64,000 nt of DNA. Source: Nitrobacter sp. NHB1 (GTDB lineage: Bacteria > Pseudomonadota > Alphaproteobacteria > Rhizobiales > Xanthobacteraceae). The DNA lies in assembly GCF_036964665.1 (NCBI RefSeq), contig NZ_JBAMDA010000001.1, forward strand, positions 2,704,001 through 2,768,000, given 5' to 3'. Under the pieces are notes generated by a model. The model saw only the letters and a program-made list of their open reading frames with translations, was not told the origin of the DNA and did no database searches. Shown piece by piece: positions 43,921 through 52,038 of this stretch. Numbering within the stretch: the stretch's first letter is position 1; every line of letters starts with the position of its first letter. Position numbers and translations under genes: made by a program.

Positions 43921-44793
43921 ATGGGCGCGCTTGCAAACCACGCATTCAGCAAGATGAACGGCATCGGCAACGAGATCGTCGTGGTCGATCTGCGTGACCG
44001 TCCTGCGACGGTGACAGCCGAGGAGGCGCGCGCGGTCGCCTCGCCGGCCGGCGTGCCCTACGATCAGCTGATGGTGCTGCAGCCCCCGCGCCTGCCCGGC
44101 ACCGAGGCTTTTGTCCGCATCTACAATAACGACGGCTCGGAAGCGAATGCCTGCGGCAACGGCATGCGTTGCGTGGCGCGCCAGTTGTTCAATGCCACCG
44201 GCAAGGCGGCGCTGACCTTCGAGACCCGCGCCGGGCTTTTGAATTGCTGGCAGGGTCCGGCGCCGGACCTCTACACGGTCGACATGGGACCGCCGAAGTT
44301 CGGCTGGCAGGATATTCCGCTGGCCGAGGAATTCCGCGATACCCGCTATATCGAATTGCAGGTCGGGCCGATCGATGCGCCGGTGCTGCATTCGCCGTCG
44401 GTAGTCAGCATGGGCAATCCGCACGCGATCTTCTGGGTCGACGACGTGAACGCCCATGACCTCGAACGCTTCGGGCCGCTGCTGGAGAATCATCCGATCT
44501 TCCCCGAGCGCGCCAACATCACGCTGGCGCATATCGAGGGTCGCGATCGCATCGTGATGCGGACCTGGGAGCGTGGCGCGGGCCTGACCAAGGCCTGCGG
44601 GTCGGCGGCCTGCGCGACCGCGGTGGCGGCGGCGCGGCTCAAGCGCGCCGACCGCGTTGTCGAGATGGTGCTCCCCGGTGGCGACCTGACCATCGAGTGG
44701 CGCGAGCGCGACGATCATGTGCTGATGACCGGTCCGGCGGTGTTCGAATATGCCGGCACGTTCGATCCGGCGCTGTTTGCGTCCGTGGCCTGA
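43921..44793 (+). CDS. dapF: Diaminopimelate epimerase
   Basis: A 290-residue, PLP-independent racemase converting LL- to meso-diaminopimelate for lysine and peptidoglycan. The two catalytic Cys are in [21 protein letters not shown] and [32 protein letters not shown] and [14 protein letters not shown] are conserved. The start at 43921 ([14 protein letters not shown]) is the family start. Overlaps mtaB by one base (TGATG). Confidence 0.97.
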   Translation: MGALANHAFSKMNGIGNEIVVVDLRDRPATVTAEEARAVASPAGVPYDQLMVLQPPRLPGTEAFVRIYNNDGSEANACGNGMRCVARQLFNATGKAALTFETRAGLLNCWQGPAPDLYTVDMGPPKFGWQDIPLAEEFRDTRYIELQVGPIDAPVLHSPSVVSMGNPHAIFWVDDVNAHDLERFGPLLENHPIFPERANITLAHIEGRDRIVMRTWERGAGLTKACGSAACATAVAAARLKRADRVVEMVLPGGDLTIEWRERDDHVLMTGPAVFEYAGTFDPALFASVA

Positions 44794-46064
44794 TGTCTGT
44801 CGACGTCGTCACCTTCGGCTGCCGGCTCAATGCCTTCGAATCCGAAGTCATCCGCCGCAACGCGGACGATGCCGGACTTGATGATGTCATCGTCATCAAC
44901 AGTTGCGCCGTCACCAACGAGGCGGTAGCCCAGGCGCGGCAATCGATCCGCCGGCTGAAGCGCGAGCGGCCGTCGGCGCGCATCGTCGTCACCGGCTGCG
45001 CGGCGCAGATCGAGCCGACGATGTTCGCGCAGATGACCGAGGTCGATCGCGTGATCGGCAACGACGACAAGATGCGCGGTGACACCTGGCGCGACGCGCG
45101 GACCGCATTCGCGGCAGTGGCCGATTTCGGGATCGCGAACGAGGAAAAAATCGCGGTCGCCGACATCATGGCGGTGACCGCGATGGCGCCGCATCTCGTC
45201 GATGGCTTTCAAGGCGGCCTGCCGCGCGCCTTCGTGCAGGTGCAGAACGGTTGTGACCATCGCTGCACCTTCTGCATTATTCCTTTCGGGCGCGGCAATT
45301 CGCGCTCGGTGCCGATGGGCGCGGTTGTCGATCAGGTGCGCGCGCTCGTCGAGGCCGGTCATGCCGAGATCGTGCTGACCGGCGTCGATCTCACGAGCTA
45401 CGGCGCCGATCTGCCGGGCGCGCCGAGACTGGGCGGATTGGTCAAGCGGATACTGCGGCATGTGCCGGAAATGAGGCGACTGCGAATCTCGTCGATCGAT
45501 TCGATCGAGGCGGACGGGGATCTGCTCGATGCAGTCGCGAACGAGGAGCGGCTGATGCCGCATCTGCATCTGTCGCTGCAATCCGGCGCCGACATGATCC
45601 TGAAGCGGATGAAGCGGCGGCATTCGCGTCGGGACGCCATCGATTTCTGTGCGCAGATCCGGCGGCTGAGGCCGGACATCGTCTTCGGCGCCGACATCAT
45701 CGCCGGTTTTCCGACCGAGACCGATGACATGTTCGCGCGATCGCTCGACCTTGTCGCGGACTGCGATCTCACCTTCCTGCATGTGTTTCCCTACTCGCGG
45801 CGTCCGGGGACGCCGGCGGCGCGGATGCCACAGGTCGCGGGCGAGGTCATCAAAGACCGCGCCGGGCGGTTGCGTGCCGCCGCCGGAGCCGCGCTGCGGC
45901 GGCGGCTTGCCGCGGAGGTCGGCGCGACGCGTCAGGTGTTGATCGAAAGCGCCACCCAGGGCCGCACCGAGCATTTTTTGCCTGTGGCGATAGCGGAAGA
46001 GACCCCCGGCGCGGTGCGAACGCTGAGGGTGGTCGGGCACGACGGTGCGCGACTGCTGGTGTGA
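44793..46064 (+). CDS. mtaB: tRNA-t6A methylthiotransferase MtaB
   Basis: A 423-residue radical-SAM methylthiotransferase modifying t6A37 to ms2t6A. The N-terminal UPF0004 domain has FGCRLNAFES, INSCAVTNEAVAQARQSIRRLKRE and VTGCAAQIEP cysteines; the radical-SAM cluster is CDHRCTFCIIPFGRGNSRS; LHLSLQSGADMILKRMKRRHSR and FGADIIAGFPTETDDMF follow. The C-terminal TRAM-like part is short. The TGATG overlap with dapF indicates one operon; in relatives ftsY often follows, but here it does not. Confidence 0.95.
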   Translation: MSVDVVTFGCRLNAFESEVIRRNADDAGLDDVIVINSCAVTNEAVAQARQSIRRLKRERPSARIVVTGCAAQIEPTMFAQMTEVDRVIGNDDKMRGDTWRDARTAFAAVADFGIANEEKIAVADIMAVTAMAPHLVDGFQGGLPRAFVQVQNGCDHRCTFCIIPFGRGNSRSVPMGAVVDQVRALVEAGHAEIVLTGVDLTSYGADLPGAPRLGGLVKRILRHVPEMRRLRISSIDSIEADGDLLDAVANEERLMPHLHLSLQSGADMILKRMKRRHSRRDAIDFCAQIRRLRPDIVFGADIIAGFPTETDDMFARSLDLVADCDLTFLHVFPYSRRPGTPAARMPQVAGEVIKDRAGRLRAAAGAALRRRLAAEVGATRQVLIESATQGRTEHFLPVAIAEETPGAVRTLRVVGHDGARLLV

Positions 46065-46308
46065 TTTAGGCCTTGCGTTTCGGCGCGACGGCGAATGCGC
46101 GCCGAGCGGCCTGTCGTCATGGTGAATCTCAGAGCCGGTTGGCCGGACTCTGTTAACGATCGTCTCCGAGTTTTGCCGGCCTGGACGGAACCAGGCCGGC
46201 GCGGCGCGATTGATGTGGGACATCGTCAGGGCGGGGCGCGGCTGTTAAATAGTAAAGGCCGGCCAAAGTTGCGAACGGCTTCATTCTCCATGATTTCCGG
46301 GTGGGCAT

Positions 46309-47979
46309 GTGGTTCGGCTGGGTTTCGTTATCGGCTTTATCGCGGTCATCGGAGTTTTGCTCTCCGGAATTGCGGCCTGGCGTGGGTATGAACAGGAGTT
46401 GGCAGTCGACAGGATCGCGCTGTCACGCGCGATCGACGTCCATGCCAGCCTGGTTCAGGAGCGTCTCATCGAGCGAGAACTGCTGGCGCGGGTCGCATCG
46501 GGATTGTTTCGGTCGCCCTCGGCGGTGAGAGCCAATATGCTCCATCCGTTGCGCACTTCGATTTATGCCTTCAAGACCGATTTCGCTGTCGCCGGCTGGG
46601 TTGCACGTCTTCATCCGGGCGAACTCCCGCAGGCTCATGCCGCGCTGGCGTCGGCTGGATTTCCGAATCCGCAAATCCGGAGTTTTGACGACAAGCCGCG
46701 CGATCTGCGTTCGCTCGACAAACCGATCGACGTGGTGATGGACGTTGAGCCGCAAAACGCGGAAACGGCCGCATTTCCGGGCCGCTCGCTCGACCAGGAC
46801 CCGATCCTGGGGCCGATGTTCGCCCATGCGATGCAGACGAAAACGTCGGTCGTATCGGATCCGATCCATCTGCTGCGGCCCGATGGGCCGATCGGGCTGG
46901 TTATCGCCACGCCGGTTTTCGAGGAGGGAAGCGAGACGCCGGCAGGCTTTATTACCTTTTCATATCGACTCGCGTCGTTGATGCTGACAAACGACGAGCT
47001 GTCGCTGTTCTCCGTTGTCCTGAAAGATCCGCGAAATCCACGCTCGGAATTGATCGCCGACGACAGCGGCAATGTCACGTCACGCCTCAGGCAGCCGGGC
47101 GATCCCGTTCCGCTGGTGCTCCGGACGGAGACCTTCGGCGGACGGGACTGGTCGCTCGGCTATTACCCGAAAAACAATGCGATCCATCGCGCGCGAAGAC
47201 TGGCCGCGGTGGTGGCCGCGATCGGTCTTGCGCTGACAAGCATCATTTGCGGCCTGTTCGGATATGTCGCCTATAACAACCTGCGGCTGAGCCGCGAAAT
47301 CCAGGTTCGGATCGGCTTCGAGCGGCGGTTGACCGCCGTGATCGATGAACTCAATCACCGGGTCAAAAACATTCTTGCGGTGATTCAATCGATCGTCACG
47401 CGTACGCTGCGGCACGGCTCCGACATCGAAGTCGCCCGCGAACTGCTGATCGGCCGGATCCATGCCATGTCCAACGTGGTCTCGCTGCTCAGCGAGAGCC
47501 AGTGGCAGGGGGTGAAACTCAAGGGACTGTTCGAGGCGCGCGCAATCCCCAACGCCGACCGCATCGCGGTCAACGGTCCGGACATCTCCGTGAGCGCGCG
47601 CGCAGCGCAAAGCCTCTCATTGTTGTTCTTCGAACTGGCGTCGCATTCCGACGAGGGACTGTCGCTGGTCGGCAAGCATCCGCATATCGTCGTGCATTGG
47701 GCAGTTGAGGGCGAGGGCAGCGAGGCGATGTTTCGTTTTCGGTGGGAGGAATTCAATACCAGTGCAGCGACCCGCCGCGAGGACAGCGATTTTGGCATCA
47801 TCCTGCTGGACCGCGTTGCCCCGGAGGCGTTGGGCGGCATTTCCAAGCGGTATTTCACCGAGGCGAGCTATGTCTATGAACTCGTCGCTCCCATGGAGAC
47901 CGTCGTGGATGTGACTGAGAGAGATCGCACGACGCAAATATCCGCGCCTATCACGTCCGTTACCGATCAAGCCGGTTAA
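46309..47979 (+). CDS. CHASE-domain HWE-family sensor kinase of the general stress locus (degenerate ATP site)
   Basis: 556 residues. TM1 about 4-23, an extracytoplasmic CHASE-type sensor (about 45-280: LVQERLIERELLARVASGLF.., PQNAETAAFPGRSLDQDPILGPMFAHAMQT), TM2 about 298-321, then the HWE/HisKA_2 dimerisation domain with phospho-His H350 in ELNHRVKNILAVIQSIVTRTL, including the HRxxN motif of PhyR-activating kinases. The ATPase part is unusual: the N-box region is FFELASHSDEGLS (E442-S452), with His at the Asn position and a likely deletion, while WEE (479-481) is kept. GTG start, the only in-frame option after an upstream stop. Adjacent to ecfG-nepR-phyR, hence probably a PhyR input. Confidence 0.85.
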   Translation: MVRLGFVIGFIAVIGVLLSGIAAWRGYEQELAVDRIALSRAIDVHASLVQERLIERELLARVASGLFRSPSAVRANMLHPLRTSIYAFKTDFAVAGWVARLHPGELPQAHAALASAGFPNPQIRSFDDKPRDLRSLDKPIDVVMDVEPQNAETAAFPGRSLDQDPILGPMFAHAMQTKTSVVSDPIHLLRPDGPIGLVIATPVFEEGSETPAGFITFSYRLASLMLTNDELSLFSVVLKDPRNPRSELIADDSGNVTSRLRQPGDPVPLVLRTETFGGRDWSLGYYPKNNAIHRARRLAAVVAAIGLALTSIICGLFGYVAYNNLRLSREIQVRIGFERRLTAVIDELNHRVKNILAVIQSIVTRTLRHGSDIEVARELLIGRIHAMSNVVSLLSESQWQGVKLKGLFEARAIPNADRIAVNGPDISVSARAAQSLSLLFFELASHSDEGLSLVGKHPHIVVHWAVEGEGSEAMFRFRWEEFNTSAATRREDSDFGIILLDRVAPEALGGISKRYFTEASYVYELVAPMETVVDVTERDRTTQISAPITSVTDQAG

Positions 47980-48044
47980 AGAGGTGGGCCGCAGGGATCG
48001 CAGCCGTCCCGAGCGGTTGTTGCCGTGGGGCCTTGATGTTTGGG

Positions 48045-48590
48045 CTATCGGCCGCTGCCGATCACGGCCCGGACGGTGTCGTCCGGGCCAAAATCCTCGG
48101 TACCGTCGACGTAAAGCAGGGCGCTCAGTTTCGATCGCGCGCGGTTGACGCGGCTCTTGATGGTGCCGACAGCGCATCCGCAGATCTTCGCGGCGTCCTC
48201 GTAGGAGAATCCCGAAGCGCCCACGAGGATCAAGGCTTCGCGCTGATCCTGCGGCAGCTTGTCGAGCGCCGCGCGGAATTCCTCGAATTCCAGATGGGCG
48301 TTCTGGTTCGGCTGCGATTTCAACGTTTTCGCATAGCTGCCATCGGAATCCTCGACCTCGCGCCGCCGCTTGCGGTAGTCCGAGCGGAACAGGTTGCGCA
48401 GGATCGTGAACAGCCACGCCGGAAGGTTCGACCCCGGCTGAAACGAATCGATGTTGGCGAGCGCGCGGAGCAGGGTTTCCTGCACCAGGTCGTCGGCACG
48501 GTCGCCATTTCCGCTCAGCGAAATCGCGAATGCGCGCAGATTCGGTACCGATGCCAGGATGTCCTCGCGTAGTGAATCTGTGAGAGGCAT
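48045..48590 (-). CDS. ecfG: General stress response ECF sigma factor EcfG
   Basis: 181 residues: region 2 (AFAISLSGNGDRADDLVQETLLRALANIDSFQPGSNLPAWLFTILRNLFRSDYRKRRREVEDSDG) and region 4 (LDKLPQDQREALILVGASGFSYEDAAKICGCAVGTIKSRVNRARSKL). This matches alphaproteobacterial EcfG, held inactive by NepR and released when phosphorylated PhyR captures NepR. The start codon directly follows the nepR stop (TAAATG), so synthesis is coupled. Confidence 0.96.
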   Translation of the reverse strand: MPLTDSLREDILASVPNLRAFAISLSGNGDRADDLVQETLLRALANIDSFQPGSNLPAWLFTILRNLFRSDYRKRRREVEDSDGSYAKTLKSQPNQNAHLEFEEFRAALDKLPQDQREALILVGASGFSYEDAAKICGCAVGTIKSRVNRARSKLSALLYVDGTEDFGPDDTVRAVIGSGR

Positions 48591-48812
48591 TTAGTCCCTC
48601 CCGTCGTTTTTTGTATCGAAGTCGCCCGTAGAGGTTATTTGTGGATTTTCCGGCCCCGATGCATCGAGCTTTCGAATTAATTCTGCGAACCGGTCCGGGA
48701 CACCCTGCCTCACGACATCGTCATACATGGCGCGAAGCTGATGCCCGATTCTGGACTGAATCTCGGCATTGAGGCCGCTTTTGCCGGTCGATGGCTTTGT
48801 ATCTTTCATCAT
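48591..48812 (-). CDS. nepR: Anti-sigma factor NepR
   Basis: 73 residues from the ATG at 48812 (MMKDTKPSTGK; a TTG at 48830 also opens the frame). The conserved NepR helix pair is LNAEIQSRIGHQLRAMYDDVVRQGVPDRFAELIRKLDA, flanked by disordered ends. It sequesters EcfG until phospho-PhyR binds it. It lies directly upstream of ecfG with no intergenic base. Confidence 0.95.
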   Translation of the reverse strand: MMKDTKPSTGKSGLNAEIQSRIGHQLRAMYDDVVRQGVPDRFAELIRKLDASGPENPQITSTGDFDTKNDGRD

Positions 48813-48928
48813 TGCGCGCCCAGGGTTCAAGATATTGAAAAACCGAGATATTCCCCGTTTTGTTACACCGTTTTCACGGAACTTGTATGGAGCCTAATTC
48901 AAAGCCGGAGCGAAAGTTCCGGGGGCAG

Positions 48929-48953
48929 GGAACTTTTGTCATGCTGGGGCGTA
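48929..48953 (+). promoter_or_regulatory. Predicted EcfG-type promoter of phyR
   Basis: GGAAC (48929-48933), 16 bases, CGTA (48950-48953): one mismatch to GGAAC-N16/17-CGTT. It points at phyR about 115 bases downstream, consistent with autoregulation of the stress circuit. Confidence 0.6.
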
Positions 48954-49069
48954 GACTACGCGGCGGCGGATCGGGATCCGCCGTTGCGCCGTGCGTCGCC
49001 TAAAGCCGTGCGTCGTCTAAAGACGAGAGGCTTGATCCCGAGAGCTGTTTTCAAAAAGGATGGATGGGG

Positions 49070-49876
49070 ATGTTTCGATCACAGGTCGTCGCCGAACATT
49101 TGCCGCTCTTGCGACGGTATGCCCGCGCCCTGACGGGAAATCAGGCGTCCGGAGACGCCTATGTCGGAGCCATGCTGGAGGCACTGCTCCAGGACCCTGC
49201 GCTGCTCGACGAGCGGCATGGGCCGCGGGCGGGGTTGTTTCGGCTGTTCACCCAAATCTGGAATTCGGTTTCGATCAACGACGACACCGACGAGGTGCCG
49301 GCGGCGGCACCGACGGAGCGGCGGCTGACGAATATCACGCCGCTGCCGCGTCAGGCGTTCCTGCTGCTGTCGCTGGAAGGTTTTTCGGAGGAGGAGGCTG
49401 CGTTTGTTCTGCATGCCGACGTCGCCGAAGTTCGCAAGCTGAGCGATATTGCCGGCCGCGAAATGGCGGCGGAAATCGCAACCGACGTCCTGATTATCGA
49501 GGATGAGACGTTCATCGCGATGGATCTGGAGAGTCTTGTCAAGAATCTCGGACATCGTGTGATCGGCGTCGCACGCACCCATGCCGACGCGGTTGCCCTG
49601 GCGAAAACCAGGAAACCCGGTCTCATTCTGGCGGATATCCAGCTCGCCGACGGCAGTTCCGGACTGGACGCCGTTAACGAACTCCTGCGCGGCGCCGAGG
49701 TGCCGGTTGTCTTCATCACGGCCTATCCCGAACGCTTTCTGACCGGCGAGCGGCCCGAGCCGGCATTCCTCATCTCCAAGCCATTCCAGCCCGCCATGGT
49801 CTCGGCGGTAGCCAGCCAGGCGCTGTTTTTCCAGCGGAATTCGCGCAACCGGGAGCCACGCGCCGCCGCATCCTGA
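49070..49876 (+). CDS. phyR: Anti-anti-sigma response regulator PhyR
   Basis: 268 residues. The N-terminal sigma-like domain (SQVVAEHLPLLRRYARALTGNQASGDAYVGAMLEALL, NITPLPRQAFLLLSLEGFSEEEAAFVL) mimics EcfG; the C-terminal receiver has acidic E144/D145 (LIIEDETFIAMD), phospho-acceptor D189 (LILADIQLADGSSGLDAV), T217 and K237 (FLISKPFQP). Phosphorylation exposes the sigma-like part to bind NepR. The ATG at 49070 is chosen because AAGGA lies at proper spacing and homologues start Mxx-SQ; an ATG at 49064 is possible. Confidence 0.97.
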   Translation: MFRSQVVAEHLPLLRRYARALTGNQASGDAYVGAMLEALLQDPALLDERHGPRAGLFRLFTQIWNSVSINDDTDEVPAAAPTERRLTNITPLPRQAFLLLSLEGFSEEEAAFVLHADVAEVRKLSDIAGREMAAEIATDVLIIEDETFIAMDLESLVKNLGHRVIGVARTHADAVALAKTRKPGLILADIQLADGSSGLDAVNELLRGAEVPVVFITAYPERFLTGERPEPAFLISKPFQPAMVSAVASQALFFQRNSRNREPRAAAS

Positions 49877-50202
49877 TCGCGGCTGCACACCATCGTTATC
49901 CAGCCTGCGTATCCAGCTTGCGGCACGGACCGTGTCCCGTCCTTAAGGTTTCAAACGTCCGGCCGCCGCGCGCGCAAAAAAGACGCGGCTGGCATTGCCA
50001 ATAGCCGCGTCTTTATCGCCGGTCGGTGGGGGGCTGGAGAACGACTGGCTGCCGAGACAACGCGAGCACCCGAGAAGCGTTCCGCACCGCGCTTTTTCGA
50101 AACCGTTAACTGAACGATGTCTTGCGAACCGCGTTGTTGCTTCGCGGTTCTGATCCACAATCGCGATGCGCGACAACTTGGTGTCGTGGCGGCGAGAGGA
50201 CA
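49877..50202. other. phyR downstream region
   Basis: About 325 bases holding the terminator at 49979-50014 and the promoter area of the next gene. No coding sequence is supported. Confidence 0.5.
49979..50014. terminator. Terminator downstream of phyR
   Basis: AAAGACGCGGCT / AGCCGCGTCTTT, a 12-bp stem with a 12-base loop; A-run before and TTTAT after. Confidence 0.8.
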
Positions 50203-50619
50203 ATGGATGAGGCAACGATGTTTCAGGTATCGGTGGGAGTTCTCGGTGCTTTGGCAGCGGTAGTGCTGCCTCTCGGTGCGGTGCAGTTCGCGGGCGATCT
50301 CGCCAGCGGTAACGATGTCGCCGCTGAGGTTGTCAATCGCGCGGTCAAGGCCGATCGCGGCATTGTTCGGTTGTCGCACAGCGAGGGCCGGACTGTTTCC
50401 GTTCGGCTGGAAAGTCTGCCGGATACGTCGATCGTATTGCGGATTCCGGGAAGCTCCCGCCTGGAAGCAGGCGACCACGTCATGAAGCCGGGCGTCATGA
50501 AGCCGGACTCCGGCCGCGTGCCCGCGACGCAGGTCAGACGGATGATCGCGTGCGAACCGGTGGTGAGTGCTCTGACTGACATTGCCAGGCAGCTTCAGCC
50601 CGGTCGTTGCATGACGTGA
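50203..50619 (+). CDS. Exported hypothetical protein
   Basis: 138 residues: hydrophobic N-terminal segment (MFQVSVGVLGALAAVVLPLGAVQFA) acting as signal or anchor, then DRGIVRLSHSEGRTVSVRLESLPDTSIVLRIPG and a conserved-looking end with two Cys (RMIACEPVVSALTDIARQLQPGRCMT). The ending resembles short proteins I recall from Bradyrhizobium relatives; function unknown. GAGAGGA precedes the ATG at 50203; an ATG at 50218 is alternative. Confidence 0.65.
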   Translation: MDEATMFQVSVGVLGALAAVVLPLGAVQFAGDLASGNDVAAEVVNRAVKADRGIVRLSHSEGRTVSVRLESLPDTSIVLRIPGSSRLEAGDHVMKPGVMKPDSGRVPATQVRRMIACEPVVSALTDIARQLQPGRCMT

Positions 50620-50656
50620 GGTTTTGCTGTCGGGAAGTTTTGTCGTTGTCCGAAAA

Positions 50657-51100
50657 TCAGGTGTTGTCGCTGGCATCGCCATCGTCATCGCGGTCCCGTC
50701 GGCCCGCGAGCAGTCCCAGCGCCAGGCCGCCGACGGCCAGGATCGGAATCAGCTTCTTGACGCCGATCGCGCGCACCAGCTGAAGCCCCGCCGTCACCAG
50801 CATCGGATCGGCGAGAAGGCTTTGTGCCGCCGACTTGGCTGTCTTGGCCGCGCGTTTCTTCATGGCATTTCGCCGGATCGCATAGGTCGCGACCGCGATC
50901 AGGGTGATCAGGAAGAAGATCGCCGCGCCGGTCAGGCAAGCCTCGATCAGACCGTAGTTTTGGAGCACGAAGACGAACGCGGCGGCACACAGGAACAGGA
51001 GTGTGACGAAGCCCGCGAAAACCGCCACCCCGGCGAGGGACGTGAGCCGCAGGGCATTGCCTGCGCTCTCCTTGAAGTCATCGATTGCCCGCTGAAACAT
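50657..51100 (-). CDS. Holin-superfamily-like small membrane protein
   Basis: 147 residues: amphipathic MFQRAIDDFKESAGNALRLTSL, two membrane helices (AGVAVFAGFVTLLFLCAAAFVFVLQNYGLIEACLTGAAIFFLITLIAVATYAIRR), then a basic Ala/Lys helix and a third hydrophobic segment (KLIPILAVGGLALGLLAGRR) with an acidic tail. It resembles the phage-holin-like family often paired with DUF883; no phage genes are near, so a stress or envelope role is more likely than lysis. The start at 51100 has GAGG upstream. Probably co-transcribed with the DUF883 gene. Confidence 0.75.
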   Translation of the reverse strand: MFQRAIDDFKESAGNALRLTSLAGVAVFAGFVTLLFLCAAAFVFVLQNYGLIEACLTGAAIFFLITLIAVATYAIRRNAMKKRAAKTAKSAAQSLLADPMLVTAGLQLVRAIGVKKLIPILAVGGLALGLLAGRRDRDDDGDASDNT

Positions 51101-51223
51101 CAATGCCTCGCCCGACTCGAAATCAACTGTTCGGATAAACCGCTCGCGCGACCAAGCCGGCGGCGACCACAGGATATCCGCGGCCCCGCCAACCCGATCA
51201 GCAGAAATCACCAGCGCCAAAAA

Positions 51224-51580
51224 TCATCGGCGCCAGGTTACGCCGATCAAAAATCCCAGTCCGATCGCAAGTCCCACTGTTGCGAGGGGCCGCTGCTGGA
51301 TCGCCTCCTCGAGCGTGTCCTCGATCGAGGATACGGCGTTTTGCGCCGCATCGATGGCCGCGTTGCCGCGCTCCGACACGTCGGAGAGGACGGAGTCCAC
51401 GTTGGCCCTGGCCTGCTTGTAGCCGCGGCGAGTCTGCTTCTTGGCGGTGCCGGTCAACGTACCGAGCGCGTCGGAGACCTGATCGGCCAAGGCGGCAATA
51501 TCGCTTTTCACGGATGATAAATCCTTTTCAAGGCGTTCGTAGGTCGCTTTCATCGCATCCTCGCCGTCGCTGCTCGCCAT
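51224..51580 (-). CDS. DUF883 (ElaB/YqjD-like) membrane-anchored protein
   Basis: 118 residues: a long amphipathic, coiled-coil-like helix (KATYERLEKDLSSVKSDIAALADQVSDALGTLTGTAKKQTRRGYKQARANVDSVLSDVSERGNAAIDAAQNAVSSIEDTLEEAIQQRP) and a C-terminal membrane segment with the family motif (LATVGLAIGLGFLIGVTWRR). E. coli relatives bind ribosomes in stationary phase; that role is not shown here. AGGAG precedes the ATG at 51580. A perfect EcfG promoter lies 37 bases upstream. Confidence 0.9.
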   Translation of the reverse strand: MASSDGEDAMKATYERLEKDLSSVKSDIAALADQVSDALGTLTGTAKKQTRRGYKQARANVDSVLSDVSERGNAAIDAAQNAVSSIEDTLEEAIQQRPLATVGLAIGLGFLIGVTWRR

Positions 51581-51616
51581 CCAATGCTCCTGAAAACTGA
51601 AGGGATATGGCAAACC

Positions 51617-51641
51617 AACGTGCCGTCGCGGCTTAGGTTCC
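51617..51641 (-). promoter_or_regulatory. Predicted EcfG promoter of the DUF883 gene
   Basis: Minus strand: GGAAC (51641-51637), 16 bases, CGTT (51620-51617), an exact consensus match. The -10 element is 37 bases from the ATG at 51580, a natural leader length. EcfG is encoded 3 kb away. Confidence 0.8.
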
Positions 51642-51792
51642 GCGATGCGGTCGTCTGCCCGGCAGGTTGCCTCCACCGCGTTGTGCGCCTTTCGATGGAA
51701 CTTTCAGGCCTTATCTGGATTGCCTCGCGCGCCAAATATCGCGAGGGCGCTTTCTCCGTTTGAAATCTTGCGATCAATTTTGGGGAGCAACA

Positions 51793-51948
51793 ATGCTCAT
51801 CAGCATCCTGATTACGCTGCTTGTCGTTGTTCTTGTTCTGTATTTCATCAGTCTGACGCCGCTCGACGGCCGCGCCAAGCAGATCGCTCGCGCCGTCGTC
51901 ATCGGGATCGGCATCGTCTCGGCACTGAGATATCTTCCGCTGTTCTGA
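51793..51948 (+). CDS. Small two-helix membrane protein
   Basis: 51 residues: MLISILITLLVVVLVLYFISLTPLDGRAKQIARAVVIGIGIVSALRYLPLF, two hydrophobic helices around a polar PLDGRAKQ turn, the pattern of the small Thivi_2564-like membrane proteins. GGGGAG precedes the ATG. Divergent from the DUF883 gene; followed by a strong terminator, which supports a real transcription unit. Confidence 0.7.
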   Translation: MLISILITLLVVVLVLYFISLTPLDGRAKQIARAVVIGIGIVSALRYLPLF

Positions 51949-51983
51949 GGCAAGTGCCGACGGCGCCGAGGTGAGACAAACAA

Positions 51984-52014
51984 AAATGCCCCCGGCATCG
52001 CACCGGGGGCATTT
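51984..52014. terminator. Bidirectional terminator between the small membrane protein and glcB
   Basis: AAATGCCCCCGG / CCGGGGGCATTT, a 12-bp stem with a 7-base loop, followed by TTTT-rich sequence; the convergent neighbours can share it. Confidence 0.87.
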
Positions 52015-52038
52015 CATTTTATTCGCAGGACCGACCTG

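Noticed and set aside
50657-51100. Prophage lysis (holin) gene
   Set aside because: No other phage genes nearby; pairing with DUF883 behind an EcfG promoter fits a stress-envelope protein better.
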